Source: Vitellaria paradoxa (lineage: Eukaryota; Streptophyta; Magnoliopsida; Ericales; Sapotaceae). From it: a stretch of DNA of 64,000 nucleotides. Position numbers and translations under genes: made by a program. Shown piece after piece: positions 1 to 10,852 of the stretch; the stretch's first letter is position 1, and every line of letters starts with the position of its first letter. The stretch is taken from the NCBI GenBank assembly GCA_019916065.1, contig CM034237.1, positions 37,616,485-37,680,484 on the forward strand, given 5' to 3'. The notes beneath the pieces were generated by a model. That model was not told the origin of the DNA. It saw only the letters and a program-made list of their open reading frames with translations, and made no database searches.

Positions 1-3000
1 TCAAATGGTAAAGTCCAGTCTGGTGGCTGCATAATGGGAGCTGAGGTGAGCAAACTCTTAAGTCTATCAAATGAGGCCTGACACTCTGGTGTCCAATCAA
101 AGGGGACATCCTGGGATAGAAGGTTGCACAAAGGTCTAGCAATGGCACTGAATGATGCAATAAACCTTCTATAAAACCCAGCATGGCCAAGAAATGATCT
201 GATATCCTTAACACATCTAGGGGTAGGAAGTTTTTGAATAATTTCCACTTTAGCTTTGTCTACTTCTATCCCCCTAGAAGACACTATGTGGCCAAGGACA
301 ATTCCATGAGTTACCATAAAGTGGCATTTTTCCCAATTCAAAACCAAGTTTTTCTCCTCACATCTAATCAAAACCTTCTCTAAGTTTCCCAAACATGTAT
401 CAAAGTCACTGCCATATACTGAAAAGTCATCCATAAAAACTTCAAGGAATCTCTCTACAAAATCACTAAACAGACTCATCATACATCTCTGAAATGTTGC
501 AGGAGCATTGCAAAGACCAAAAGGCATACGCCTATATGCAAATGTGCCAAATGGGCAAGTGAATGTGGTCTTTTCCTGATCCTCCAATGCAATCTCAATC
601 TGATTATACCCAGAGTAACCATCCAAGAAACAGTAAAATGCATGCCCTGCCACTCTTTCCAATACCTGATCTAGGAATGGAAGAGGGAAATGATCTTTCC
701 TTGTGACTGCATTCAACTTTCTATAATCTATGCACATGCGCCATCCTGTTTGGATGCGCATTGGAACTAATTCCTCTTTTTCATTCTTAATCACAGTCAC
801 TCCAGATTTCTTAGGCACTACCTGAGTTGGACTCACCCACTTAGAATCTGAGATGGGGTAGATAATTCCAGCATCCAAAAGCTTGATTACCTCCCCTCTA
901 ACAACCTCTTTCATGTTGGGATTGAGTCTCCTTTGCATTTGCCTAATAGGCTTGGCCTCTTCCTCCAAGAATATTCTATGGGTGCAAATCAGTGGACTGA
1001 TTCCTTGCAGGTCTGCTATGGTCCAGCCCAAAGCTCCTCTATGCTTCCTCAAGACTTCCACAAGTCTATTTTCTTGGTCCAAACTCAGCTGAGATGAAAT
1101 GACAGCTGGATAGGACTCTCCCTCACCTAAAAATACATATTTCAAGTCACTTGGCAAAGGTTTTCTCTCAGGTTTTGGTGGCTGGTCCAAAAATGACAAA
1201 GGCTTGGCTATGGGCAGCTCTAAAGACTCAACAGTTGGTCTCCACTGATTCATCATCAGCACTGAATTTTTCATTTCCTCAAATTCTCCTCCCTCACAAT
1301 TCTCCAAGTCAAAATCAGCTAGGAAATCTACTTGCTCATTATTCACTAAAGCTTTCTCCAAAGGGTCATCAAAATACTCTCTATCAAAGTGATCTTGAGT
1401 GGTTGTTTGAATCCAATCAACTTCCTCTACCTCCTCATAATCACTCGGCTGCTTGGTCACCTTAAAGATGTTTTTCTCAATTGTCATGTTTCCAAAGGAG
1501 AGCTTGATAACTCCAGTTCTACAATTGATCAAGGCATTTGAGGTGGCCAAAAATGGTCTTCCTAGGATAACAGGTACAGCTGGTTGGTTCCCTTGAATGG
1601 GCTGAGTGTCTAACACTATGAAGTCCACTGGAAAGTAAAAATGATCCACTTGAATCAAGACATCCTCAACCACACCCCTAGGGACTTTAACTGACCTATC
1701 AGCAAGTTGTAATGTCACCCTTGTAGGTCTAAGTTCTCCCAACCCCAGCTGTTTGTAAACAGTGAATGGTAAGAGGTTGACACTTGCACCTAAATCTAGC
1801 AAAGCTTGATCTACCCTTTGATTCCCAATTAAGCAGGCTATGGTGGGGCAACCTGGATCTTTATATTTGGGAGGAGTTTTAAATTGCAAAATGGAGCTCA
1901 CTTGTTCAGTCAAAAATGCTCTTTCTTTCACATTCATTTTCCTCTTGACAGTGCACAAATCTTTCAAAAATTTTCCATATGATGGATTTTGTTTAATTGC
2001 ATCAAGTAAGGGAATATTGATTCTGACTTGTTTGAACAATTCATAGATGTCAGAATTCAAATTCTCTTTCTTGGCTTTGTTCAATCTTTGTGGAAATGGA
2101 AGTTTTGGAAAAAATTCAGATTTGTCCAAATTGGTTTTATTCAAAATTTCTTTATTTTCAAAATCTTTCTCACTCTTTTCAAACTGATTTTCTTCAGAAA
2201 TTATTTTCTTATTGTCAGAAATTTCCTCTTTATTTTCAGAATTTACCTGTTCTGTTCTCTGGATTCTGATTTGCTGCTTACTGCTATTCGAATGTTGCTT
2301 GCTGGTATTCGAATATCCCTCTGGCTGCATCAGAATTTCCTGATTTTCTTGATTCAGATTCTGCTTTTCCTCAAATTGTCTGTCCAACTTGTTGTCCCCA
2401 ATTAGTCTTTCATTTTGCTTCAATTCTTGCTCTTCATTCTGAAACATGACTTCTTTCTCAGAAGTGCTAAATTTCTGTTTCTGTTCACTTTCTGTTTTGC
2501 TGTCCAATTTCTGTTTCAGCTGCACCTCTTCTTCATTTTTCATGATTTCTTGCTCATTTTCTTCCTCAATTTCTTCAGCAAGTGGTTTGTAATCTGGCTT
2601 GACAATTTGCTTACCACTTCTCAATGTTGAAACAGCTTGTACATGCTCCAGATTTTCATTTGCAGCAGATGAAGATGATTCACTGAAATGAACTTGGCTT
2701 GTAGGATTTGGTCTTGGCTGAGATGGAAGCTTTCCTGATTCTCTGATAGTTAAAGCTTGAGTTAGCTTTGACAATTGACTTCGGATGTCTTCCATGGCCC
2801 TGTTTGTCTGCTCTTGAAACTTGGAATTCTGATTGTTGGTTCCAATCTGCCCTTGCATAAATTGTTGCAAGGTGTCTTCCAAAGATCTTTTGTGAGGTGG
2901 CTGATAAAAATTTGAATTCTGCTGAGGTTGAAAAGGCTGAGGAGGAAATGGTTGGGGTTGTACATTTTGTTGAGGTTGGTATTGTTGGTTCTGTGCTTCT

Positions 3001-4184
3001 GCTTTCCAAGAAAGGTTTGGATGATTTCTGTAGCCAGGGTTGTAGCTATTCGAATATGGACTATGGCCTTGCGAATATGTGTTCATCCCCTGATTTTGAT
3101 TGAAGGGTCTTGCAGCTTGTGTGGGATTTGCTTGACCATAGAGAACTTCCTTAAAGGCTGGAAGTGTTGGGCAATCATCAGTCCTGTGGTCTGCGGTTTC
3201 ACACATCACACACTTCACTTCACTCTCCTTCAATGTTTGCTTCTTTTGCTCCATCAATTCAATCTTTCTTGACAATGCAGCCAGCCTAGCTCCAACATCA
3301 TCTGCCTCATTGAGATGGAGCTTTCCTCTATCATTTGATCTGTCAGAAAATTCAGAACAAAATGGGGAGACTACCTCCCACTGTTTAGTGTTTTCAGCTA
3401 AAGCATCAAAGAAATGTAAAGCCTCTTCAGCAGTTTTGTCATAGAATTCACCATTACACATGGTGGCAACCAACATTTTCAGATTTGGAGTTAATGCATT
3501 ATGGAAAAAATTAACAATTCTCCAAGATTCAAAACCATGATGTGGACATGCTTGCAATAATTCCTTGAATCTTTCCCATGCTTGAGCAAATGTTTCATTG
3601 GATTTACACACAAAATTCATTATTTGCTGTTGAAGAATCACAGTTCTATTTGCAGGAAAATACTTCTTCAAAAATTTTGTTTGCATGTCTCTCCAAGTAC
3701 CTATTGATCTAGGCTCAAGTGAATTCAACCACATTTTTGCCTTGTCTTTCAATGAAAATGGAAATAATTTAAGCCTAACCATGTCCTCATTAACATTCCT
3801 ATCCATGCAAGTTCCACAAACATCTTCGAATTCTTTCATATGCATATAAGGATTTTCTGAGTCCATGCCATGAAAAGTTGGTAACAGCTGAATTGTTCCA
3901 GGTTTAAGATAAAAATTCTGATGTCCATTTGGAAGAACAATGCAAGATGGAGTGGTTTGTCTAGCTGGATAAAGATATTCTCGGAGAGGTCTAAGGATAT
4001 TTTGATCCATTTGATCATTCTCTCCTTGAACACTTCCTTCCGGCAGAACAGGTGGTGGATCCATATGTGCAACAGAAAATTCAGATTGGGAATGTAGTGC
4101 AGCAAATTCAATCAATTCAGCAAGAGAAGATGGAGAATGCAATTCAAATCTGTTTCCAACAAGTTTACCAGACCTTAAAAGCAT
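1..4184 (-). CDS. A gag-pol polyprotein, N-terminal part (runs off window)
   Basis: This is the polyprotein of element A: gag capsid, aspartic protease and the start of reverse transcriptase. The chosen start (4184) begins MLLRSGK, which aligns with MHLRSGR of B gag and MFFRSGR of C gag. I followed the frame from 4184 through gag and again at protease and RT and saw no stop; the RT frame is in phase with the start. Landmarks: retrotransposon gag core (KDKAKMWLNSL) around residues 150-200, a CCHC zinc knuckle near residue 325 (CVMCETADHRTDDC), a long Glu/Lys/Asn/Gln-rich linker, the protease motif DLGAS near residue 797, and the RT motif FMDDF near residue 1250. This copy keeps the reading frame that the right-hand A copy has lost near 26.89 kb. 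It could encode active protein if the missing part is intact. Confidence 0.88.
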   Translation of the reverse strand, partial: MLLRSGKLVGNRFELHSPSSLAELIEFAALHSQSEFSVAHMDPPPVLPEGSVQGENDQMDQNILRPLREYLYPARQTTPSCIVLPNGHQNFYLKPGTIQLLPTFHGMDSENPYMHMKEFEDVCGTCMDRNVNEDMVRLKLFPFSLKDKAKMWLNSLEPRSIGTWRDMQTKFLKKYFPANRTVILQQQIMNFVCKSNETFAQAWERFKELLQACPHHGFESWRIVNFFHNALTPNLKMLVATMCNGEFYDKTAEEALHFFDALAENTKQWEVVSPFCSEFSDRSNDRGKLHLNEADDVGARLAALSRKIELMEQKKQTLKESEVKCVMCETADHRTDDCPTLPAFKEVLYGQANPTQAARPFNQNQGMNTYSQGHSPYSNSYNPGYRNHPNLSWKAEAQNQQYQPQQNVQPQPFPPQPFQPQQNSNFYQPPHKRSLEDTLQQFMQGQIGTNNQNSKFQEQTNRAMEDIRSQLSKLTQALTIRESGKLPSQPRPNPTSQVHFSESSSSAANENLEHVQAVSTLRSGKQIVKPDYKPLAEEIEEENEQEIMKNEEEVQLKQKLDSKTESEQKQKFSTSEKEVMFQNEEQELKQNERLIGDNKLDRQFEEKQNLNQENQEILMQPEGYSNTSKQHSNSSKQQIRIQRTEQVNSENKEEISDNKKIISEENQFEKSEKDFENKEILNKTNLDKSEFFPKLPFPQRLNKAKKENLNSDIYELFKQVRINIPLLDAIKQNPSYGKFLKDLCTVKRKMNVKERAFLTEQVSSILQFKTPPKYKDPGCPTIACLIGNQRVDQALLDLGASVNLLPFTVYKQLGLGELRPTRVTLQLADRSVKVPRGVVEDVLIQVDHFYFPVDFIVLDTQPIQGNQPAVPVILGRPFLATSNALINCRTGVIKLSFGNMTIEKNIFKVTKQPSDYEEVEEVDWIQTTTQDHFDREYFDDPLEKALVNNEQVDFLADFDLENCEGGEFEEMKNSVLMMNQWRPTVESLELPIAKPLSFLDQPPKPERKPLPSDLKYVFLGEGESYPAVISSQLSLDQENRLVEVLRKHRGALGWTIADLQGISPLICTHRIFLEEEAKPIRQMQRRLNPNMKEVVRGEVIKLLDAGIIYPISDSKWVSPTQVVPKKSGVTVIKNEKEELVPMRIQTGWRMCIDYRKLNAVTRKDHFPLPFLDQVLERVAGHAFYCFLDGYSGYNQIEIALEDQEKTTFTCPFGTFAYRRMPFGLCNAPATFQRCMMSLFSDFVERFLEVFMDDFSVYGSDFDTCLGNLEKVLIRCEEKNLVLNWEKCHFMVTHGIVLGHIVSSRGIEVDKAKVEIIQKLPTPRCVKDIRSFLGHAGFYRRFIASFSAIARPLCNLLSQDVPFDWTPECQASFDRLKSLLTSAPIMQPPDWTLPF

Positions 4185-4513
4185 AAACAGAATTTCAGAC
4201 TGAAACAAAACTCCAATCTAAACTCCTAACTTCACAATTTCATCTACTGATTCACAGAGAATTGCAACTACAGCTCTCAGCAGAGAAATGCAGCCGTATT
4301 CGAATATCAGATGAAACAGATTCGAATCAGAATTTCAGGATTCAGATGCAAGCAGTTCTAAAACTAAACTAACAACTAAAACTATAAAAGAAATAGAAAT
4401 AGAGATGAAACAAAGTTACTCAACAAGTTAAGCAGCTCTGTTGTTGAAGATGATGGTGAGATGTACTGCCAGTCAATGCTCCAAAGGCTCAAAACACCAT
4501 TGCTTCTCAAAGA
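4185..4513 (-). other. A 5' leader between PBS and gag
   Basis: This untranslated leader of element A lies between the PBS and the gag ATG. It contains two TTCGAA palindromes, 4299-4304 and 4321-4326, 22 bp apart. This is the same paired arrangement seen in the LTR and in the ORF3 promoter of A. No other feature was recognised. Confidence 0.6.
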
Positions 4514-4531
4514 TCCCCGGCAGCGGCGCCA
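4514..4531 (-). other. A primer-binding site, tRNA-Asp type
   Basis: The minus strand reads TGGCGCCGCTGCCGGGGA. This matches the complement of the plant tRNA-Asp(GTC) 3' end with one change (GCTG for GTTG). It lies 8 nt inside the LTR end, where minus-strand DNA synthesis would be primed. PBS sequences of the same type are at 16910, 32177 and 44944. Confidence 0.9.
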
Positions 4532-4539
4532 TAAAATTG

Positions 4540-6063
4540 TGCTTGTTCTTGTTTAATTACCTCACTTCAAGATAAAAGCTCAAATGAAAATTCAGATTAT
4601 AAATTCAAAGTTAAAGAAAATGTTAAGTGAGGTAAGTCAAGACAAGTTTTCCCCCAAGTGCAAGGTGTGGTTGAAGCACAAAATAACTGGTAAGTCCCAG
4701 GTCATTTCCACAGGGATCTAGGGAGCAATGAAGTGAATGACTCTAATGGAGATTAATTTGGCAAAACACTACTCACAGAAAAATGTAAAATAGAAAGTTA
4801 AAATCTGATTTGGTTGGTTGATGATTTTGAACTAACTTTCCAAAAACAAAGTGAATTTAAACTAAAAGATTAAATGATAAAAAGGTTGAGCAAGGCAAGT
4901 TTAATACCAATCCAAATGAATTTCAAGTGCCAAGAGCTTATAAATTTACCAAATCAATTTGTACTGATTTTTGAAAAAACTAATTTCAATTGAAACAAAC
5001 CATGGATTAAACACTCAATGTGCATAACCTATTTTAAGGACAATAGGAGTTCTAATTCTAGCAACCCACATACAACAATGTCATGAGAGTTCTAAGTTAA
5101 GCAACACCTATGAACTCATCAATAGGATATACAAATTTGGATTAATCGGGTCTTGAATCAATGAGTTCTAAGACACCCAGCTGCAAATTGATTTAATAAC
5201 CATAAAAACTCAAGGTAAATTCATGGAGTTCGGCCACTTGAGATTCATTGGAAGGGCATTACCCTTGCCTTGGCTCAAGAAAACTTAGCCGAGCATGTTG
5301 AAAAGAAGAAAAACAGAAATGGAAATCTGATTGGAAGACATTGCAATCTGAAATTGAAAGTTAAATGGATTTAGACTTCAAAATCTGATTACAGAAATTG
5401 AAATGAATTCAATGTGTAAATCTCCAAAACTCCAATGCTGAATTAAAATTCCAATAAAAAACTCTGAACTCTCAATGAAAAACTCTCTAAAACTCTCTCT
5501 ACGAAATCTCCACCATCTCAGCCGAATGCCCTCTGTATCTTCTGTCGTGTGGGTCTCCTCCCACTTCTTTCTTCCTTCTCTCTCCTATATCTTTTCTCTC
5601 TCCTCTAACCGAATGTTCCCTTCATGATGGCTTCTTCTCTCTCCTATATCTTTTCCTGATTTGCCCTCCCTGGATTGCAGATTACATCACGTGGGGAAGT
5701 TGGGGTCACATGGAATTCGTTGCTGTGAAGAAGCTCATATTCGAATACAGTAAACCCATATTCGAATACGATCCCCTGCTGCAGAAATTTCCAGAATAGT
5801 GATTCTGATTTCTTTGCACTGATTTCAACTGAATTTTCTTCTTCTTCTGAAATAGCTTCAATCCTTTGATGTGTTGTGCAGCATGCTTTCTTCTCAACAT
5901 CCTCAATGTAGCTTAATTTCTTGTTCTTGTGATGGAAATCAACACACAATCCACTTTGGAGATATAGAGATGAAACCTGCACAAAACATAGATTTTATGT
6001 CTTTTTATGATGTGTGCAAGTGTAATTTGAATGTATAAACATGTATCAATTGATGTCCAATCA
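4540..6063 (-). repeat. A 5' LTR (1524 bp)
   Basis: This long terminal repeat runs TGATTG...AAGCA on the minus strand. It has the same length as the copy at 18058-19581 and differs from it at only about four or five positions that I could see. Its borders are fixed by the GGTAG duplication outside. U3 carries two TATTCGAATA palindromes at 5740-5745 and 5761-5766 and a CACGTG G-box at 5687-5692. Weak TATA-like GATATAG motifs lie near 5595 and 5645. Near the LTR 3' end are a conserved small hairpin (4687-4700) and an 11-bp inverted repeat (4557-4567 with 4625-4635). Confidence 0.92.
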
Positions 6064-6068
6064 GGTAG
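6064..6068. repeat. Target site duplication of A (GGTAG), gag C-terminal side
   Basis: GGTAG directly follows the A LTR and continues into B gag. The matching copy is at 18053-18057, before the other A LTR. The uninterrupted B3 element has GATAG at the same gag position (33326-33330), one base different. Confidence 0.88.
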
Positions 6069-9000
6069 CTTCTCTCACTAGGAAGGTAGAGTTACTTGAG
6101 ACAAAGAAGGTGAAGATGATAAGTGAAAGGGAAGTGAGATGTGTCATTTGTGAGGTACCTGACCATAGCACTGATGAATGCCCCACGGTTCCAGCTTTCA
6201 AAGAAGTTTTGTTTGGGCAAACTTCAAACACAAACACCTCACACAATTTCCCTAAGCCATACTCCAGTCAAACTCAAGCTCAGTCAGGACATCCTCCCCT
6301 TCCTAACCAATATCACCCTGGGTTGAGAAATCATCCCAATTTTTCATGGAGGAATGATTCATCTAGTGCACCCTACCCCCCACAATTCAATTCAAACCCT
6401 TCTCAAGGTCAACCACAAGGTCCATCTTCTAGTTCTTTCCAACTTCAATATAGGAAGTCATCATTAGAGGATACCCTTCAGCAGTTTATGCAGGGTCAAA
6501 TTGGTATTAACAATCAAAGTGCTAAGAATCAAGAGCAAACCAATAGAGCCATTGAGGATATTAGGAACCAATTGACCAAGCTCATTCAAAGTCAGAGTCA
6601 AACTGAAAAGGGTAGATTGCCTTCACAAACCATCCAGAACCCTCAGGGTCAAGTTCATATGGGAGAAACTTTAGGTGAAAAATCGACCCATGAGCATGTG
6701 CAAGCAATCACTACATTGAGGAGTGGAAGGGTAGTTGAAAAACCAGATGATCCGAGGTTGTTGAGAGTCAATGATAAAGAGGGAATGGTTTATGGAGAAA
6801 AGGGGGAGAGTAGTGAACAAGGTGAGAGCAAAATAGAAAAGAAACAAAATGATGATGAGGGAAAGAGAAATGATGATGATGATGTGGTGGAAGAAGTTGT
6901 GAGAAATGAGAGAAATGAGAAAATGAGAAAGAACAAGGTTGAGAAGAATAAGGATGAGAATAAAGAGAGAGAACAAGTTGTAGGTTTCCAACCCCGACCA
7001 CCATTTCCAAGCCAATTGAGCAAGTCAAAGAAAGAGTTGTTAAACTCTGAAATTTTTGAGGTTTTCAAGCAAGTAAGGATCAACCTACCCCTATTAGATG
7101 CCATCAAACAAGTTCCATCTTACTCCAAGTTCTTAAAAGACCTTTGTACTGTTAAGAGGAGAGTGAGTGTCAAGGAAAAGGCTTTCATGGCAGAACAAGT
7201 TAGTGCCATTCTTCAATATAAGACCCCACCAAAATACAATGACCCAGGGTGTCCTACCATAGCATGTGTCATAGGTGAGCACAAGGTGAAACAAGCCCTA
7301 CTAGACTTAGGAGCTAGTGTCAACCTTCTCCCTTACACAGTTTATCAACAGTTGGGCTTGGGGGAACTTAAGCCGACTAGAGTGACCTTGCAATTAGCTG
7401 ATAGGTCGGTTAAGATTCCTAGGGGCATTTTGGAGGATGTGCTCATTCAGGTTGATAAGTTTTGCTATCCTGTGGACTTCATTGTTTTAGACACTCAGCC
7501 CACCCCTCAAGGTTCCATTCCACCTGTTCCTGTCATTTTAGGAAGACCTTTCCTAGCAACTACTAATGCGGTCATCAATTGTAGGAATGGTCTTATGAAA
7601 ATTTCCTTTGGGAATTTGACAGCTGAAATGAATATCTTTAGAGTTGCTAAGCAACCCATGGAGGAAGAGGAGGATATAAGAGAGGTGGACTTGATTCAGA
7701 CAGTTATGGAGGAACATGTTGAGAGGGAGTTTGTTGGAGATCCTTTGGAGAAGGCATTGATATTAGGAGATGGAAAAGATTATAGGGATGAGGTTGATGA
7801 TGAAGATGTCTTGGAGGTGTTGAGTTGGTTAGATAGTGCACCCATCATGTCTATAGAGCAGTCTGACCAATCTATAGAAAACCTTGCCCCAAACATGGTC
7901 AACCCTAGATCCTCCATTGTCAAGCCACCCAAGCCTGATAGGAAACCTCTTCCTAGTGAGCTTAAATATACATTTTTAGGAGAGGAAGAGTCATACCCAG
8001 TGGTCATATCTTCTCAGCTTACTAAGGACCAAGAAGAGAAGCTTGTAGAGATGTTGAAAAGACACAAGAAGGCACTAGGTTGGACAATAGCAGACCTTCA
8101 TGGGATTAGCCCACTCATTTGCACACACTCCATTTACCTAGAGGAGGGGGCTAAACCAGTGAGACAACCTCAGAGGAGGTTGAATCCTAACATGAAGGAG
8201 GTAGTTAAAGGAGAAGTCCTTAAGCTCCTAGATGCTGGGATCATATATCCCATTTCTGATTCTCAATGGGTGAGTCCCACCCAAGTTGTGCCAAAGAAGT
8301 CTGGAGTTACGGTTGTTAAGAATGAGAGCAATGAACTTGTGCCCATTAGGATTCAGACAGGGTGGTGCATGTGCATTGACTATAGGAAGTTAAATGCCGT
8401 GACTAGGAAAGACCACTTCCCCTTACCCTTTATTGATCAGGTCTTAGAGAGGGTAGCTGGACAACCATTTTATTGCTTTCTCGATGGATATTCTGGATAT
8501 AACCAAATCGAGATAGCCCTTGAGGATCAAGAAAAGACAACATTCACATGTCCTTTTGGTACATTTGCTTACCGGCGCATGCCTTTTGGTTTGTGTAATG
8601 CGCCGGCCACATTTCAAAGATGCATGATGAGTATTTTTAGTGATTTTGTGGAGAAGTTTCTTGAGGTATTCATGGATGATTTCACTGTGTATGGGAGTGA
8701 TTTTGATGCATGTTTGAGGAATCTAGAGAAGGTGTTAACAAGGTGTGAAGAGAAAAATCTAGTGTTGAATTGGGAAAAATGTCACTTCATGGTGACACAA
8801 GGTATTGTCCTAGGCCATGTTGTTTCTTCTAGGGGTATTGAAGTAGATAAGGCTAAGGTAGAAATCATTCAAAAGCTTCCAACCCCTAGGTGTGTGAAAG
8901 ATGTGAGATCATTTCTCGGCCATGCAGGGTTCTATAGGAGGTTCATTGCATCTTTTAGTGCTATAGCTCGACCATTGTGTAACCTTCTAGTTCATGATGC

Positions 9001-10852
9001 ACCTTTCGATTGGACCCTTGAGTGTCAGGTTGCATTTGAAAAATTGAAGGGGCTACTCACTTCAGCTCCTATCATTCAGACACCTGATTGGACCTTGCCT
9101 TTTGAATTGATGTGTGATGCCAGTGATTGTGCCATAGGTGCAGTCTTGGGCCAAAGGAAAGATAAAAGACCTTATGTACTATACTATGCCAGCAAGTCCC
9201 TTAGTGACACCCAAAAGAATTACACCACAACTGAAAAGGAGTTATTGGCAATAGTATATGCACTAGATAAGTTTAGGTCTTATTTGATTGGCTCACATGT
9301 CATAATTTACACAAATCATGCTGCCCTTAAATACCTCCTCACCAAACAAGACTCCAAGCCTAGGCTGATTAGATGGATTCTATTGCTTCAGGAGTTTGAT
9401 TTAGAAATTAAGGATAAACGGGGGGTAGAAAATGTGGTAGCGGATCATCTTTCTAGACTTCCCCAACAGGACTTGATAGCTTATGACCCTCCCATTAATG
9501 AGACTTTTCCAGATGAGGATTTACTTCTTGTGTCCACCATTGAGTCTTCCCAAATTCCTTGGTATGCTGACATAGCAAATTATTTGGCTTCAGGCATGAT
9601 ACCCTCTCATTGGACTTTGCTGGATAGGAAGAAATTCTTTAGGAATGTGAAATTCTTTTTCTGGGATGAGCCTTATCTTTTCAAGTACTGTCCAGACCAA
9701 GTCATTAGGAGGTGTATTCCTGATAGTGAGTTTCAGAGTGTGATGCGATTTTGTCATACCTTGGCATGTGGTGGACACTTTTCAGCCAAAAAGACTGTGG
9801 CCAAGATCTTACAATGTGGATTGTACTGGCCCACTATGTTTAAGGATGTTCATGCATTTTGCCTTGCATGTGATAGATGTCAGAGGCTTGGAGGCCTAAC
9901 TAGGAGAAATATGATGCTTTTACACCCCATTTATGTCTTGGATATCTTTGATTGCTGGGGAATGGATTTTATGGGGCCATTTTTGAATTCCTTTGGATAT
10001 GAATACATTTTGGTGGCCGTAGATTACGTGTCTAAGTGGGTAGAGGCCATTCCCACTAGAACAAATGACCATCGGGTAGTGATCAAGTTTTTAAAGGAAA
10101 ATGTGTTTTCTAGATTTGGCATGCCAAGGGCAATGATTAGTGACAGAGGGACACATTTTTGTAATAGACCCGTAGGTATGTTAATGAAAAAATATGGGGT
10201 AGTTCATAAGGTGGGAACAGCCTATCATCCCCAAACTAGTGGTCAAGCTGAATTAGCCAATAGGGAGATAAAGAGGATAATTGAGAAAACTGTGAACCCA
10301 ACTAGGAAGGACTGGTCTTTGAGGTTAACCGATGCATTATGGGCATATAGAACAGCATATAAGACCATTTTGGGTATGTCTCCCTATAGGTTGGTTTACG
10401 GGAAGGCTTGTCACTTGCCTGTGGAGATGGAGCACAAGGCATACTGGGCCATAAGACAATTCAATGAGAACATAGATGAGTCAGGCATTCAAAGGAAGTT
10501 ACAATTGAATGAATTAGAGGAAATTAGGCATGATGCTTATGAGAACTCAAAGGCCTCCAAGATCACCATGAAGAGGTTGCATGATTTGAGAATTTTGCAA
10601 AAAGAATTGCATATAGGCCAGAAAGTCCTTTTGTATGACTCTAGGTTGCACCTTTTTCCTGGAAAATTGAAGTCAAGATGGGTTGGACCTTACATTGTCA
10701 AATCTATGAATGAATTTGGGGCATTTGAGATTGAAAACCTTGTGGATGGGCAAGTTTTGCAAGTGAATGGCCATCGTTTGAAACCGTATCTTGAAAATTT
10801 TGTGGCCGAGGTGGAATCTTGGGAGTTGGAGGACCCACCTCCATTTGAATGA
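6064..10852 (+). CDS. B1 gag (C-terminal part)-pol polyprotein
   Basis: One uninterrupted frame encodes the end of gag and all of pol. Landmarks: CCHC zinc knuckle at 6140 ([14 protein letters not shown]), an Asp/Glu/Lys-rich linker at 6800-6970, protease DLGAS near 7303, RT with FMDDF at 8669-8683, RNase H with DASD at 9116, an HHCC integrase zinc finger at 9750-9890, an integrase DDE core at 9964-10250, and a C-terminal SRWVGPY module near 10676. Order PR-RT-RH-IN is that of Ty3/gypsy. Two damaging changes stand out: the RNase H motif reads YTNH (9308-9319) where B3 and A have YTDH, and an RT motif reads GWCMCIDY for GWRMCIDY. An ATG at 6041 inside the A LTR happens to be in frame but is not the native start. 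Confidence 0.9.

Larger units (their letters stand above)
1..6063 (-). mobile_element. Athila-like Ty3/gypsy element A, 5' part
   Basis: This is the 5' portion of a minus-strand LTR retrotransposon. From right to left it holds the 5' LTR (4540-6063), a tRNA-Asp PBS (4514-4531), a leader, and a gag-pol frame open to the window edge. Bases 1-1235 match 25933-27167 of the second A copy almost perfectly, apart from a 4-base indel near 970. The element sits in B gag, with GGTAG at 6064-6068 directly outside the LTR and the same five bases at 18053-18057 outside the other LTR. Adding the two parts without the overlap gives about 13.9 kb, a normal Athila length. Assignment to Athila rests on the PBS, the gag-pol type and the presence of an ORF after pol. 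Confidence 0.9.

Noticed and set aside
5644..5982. 112-codon minus-strand frame in the A LTR (also 19162-19500)
   Set aside because: It lies in LTR U3 over the palindromes and is present twice only because the LTR is; no protein features.
6041..6063. ATG inside the A LTR that opens the long B1 frame
   Set aside because: It belongs to the antisense A LTR and is in frame by chance; the native gag start is at the MHLRSGR site (17127 or 32399).
6671..7107. Antisense frames opposite the gag linker
   Set aside because: They are shadows of the Asp/Glu/Lys-rich gag-pol linker; the same shadows recur at 33944-34368.
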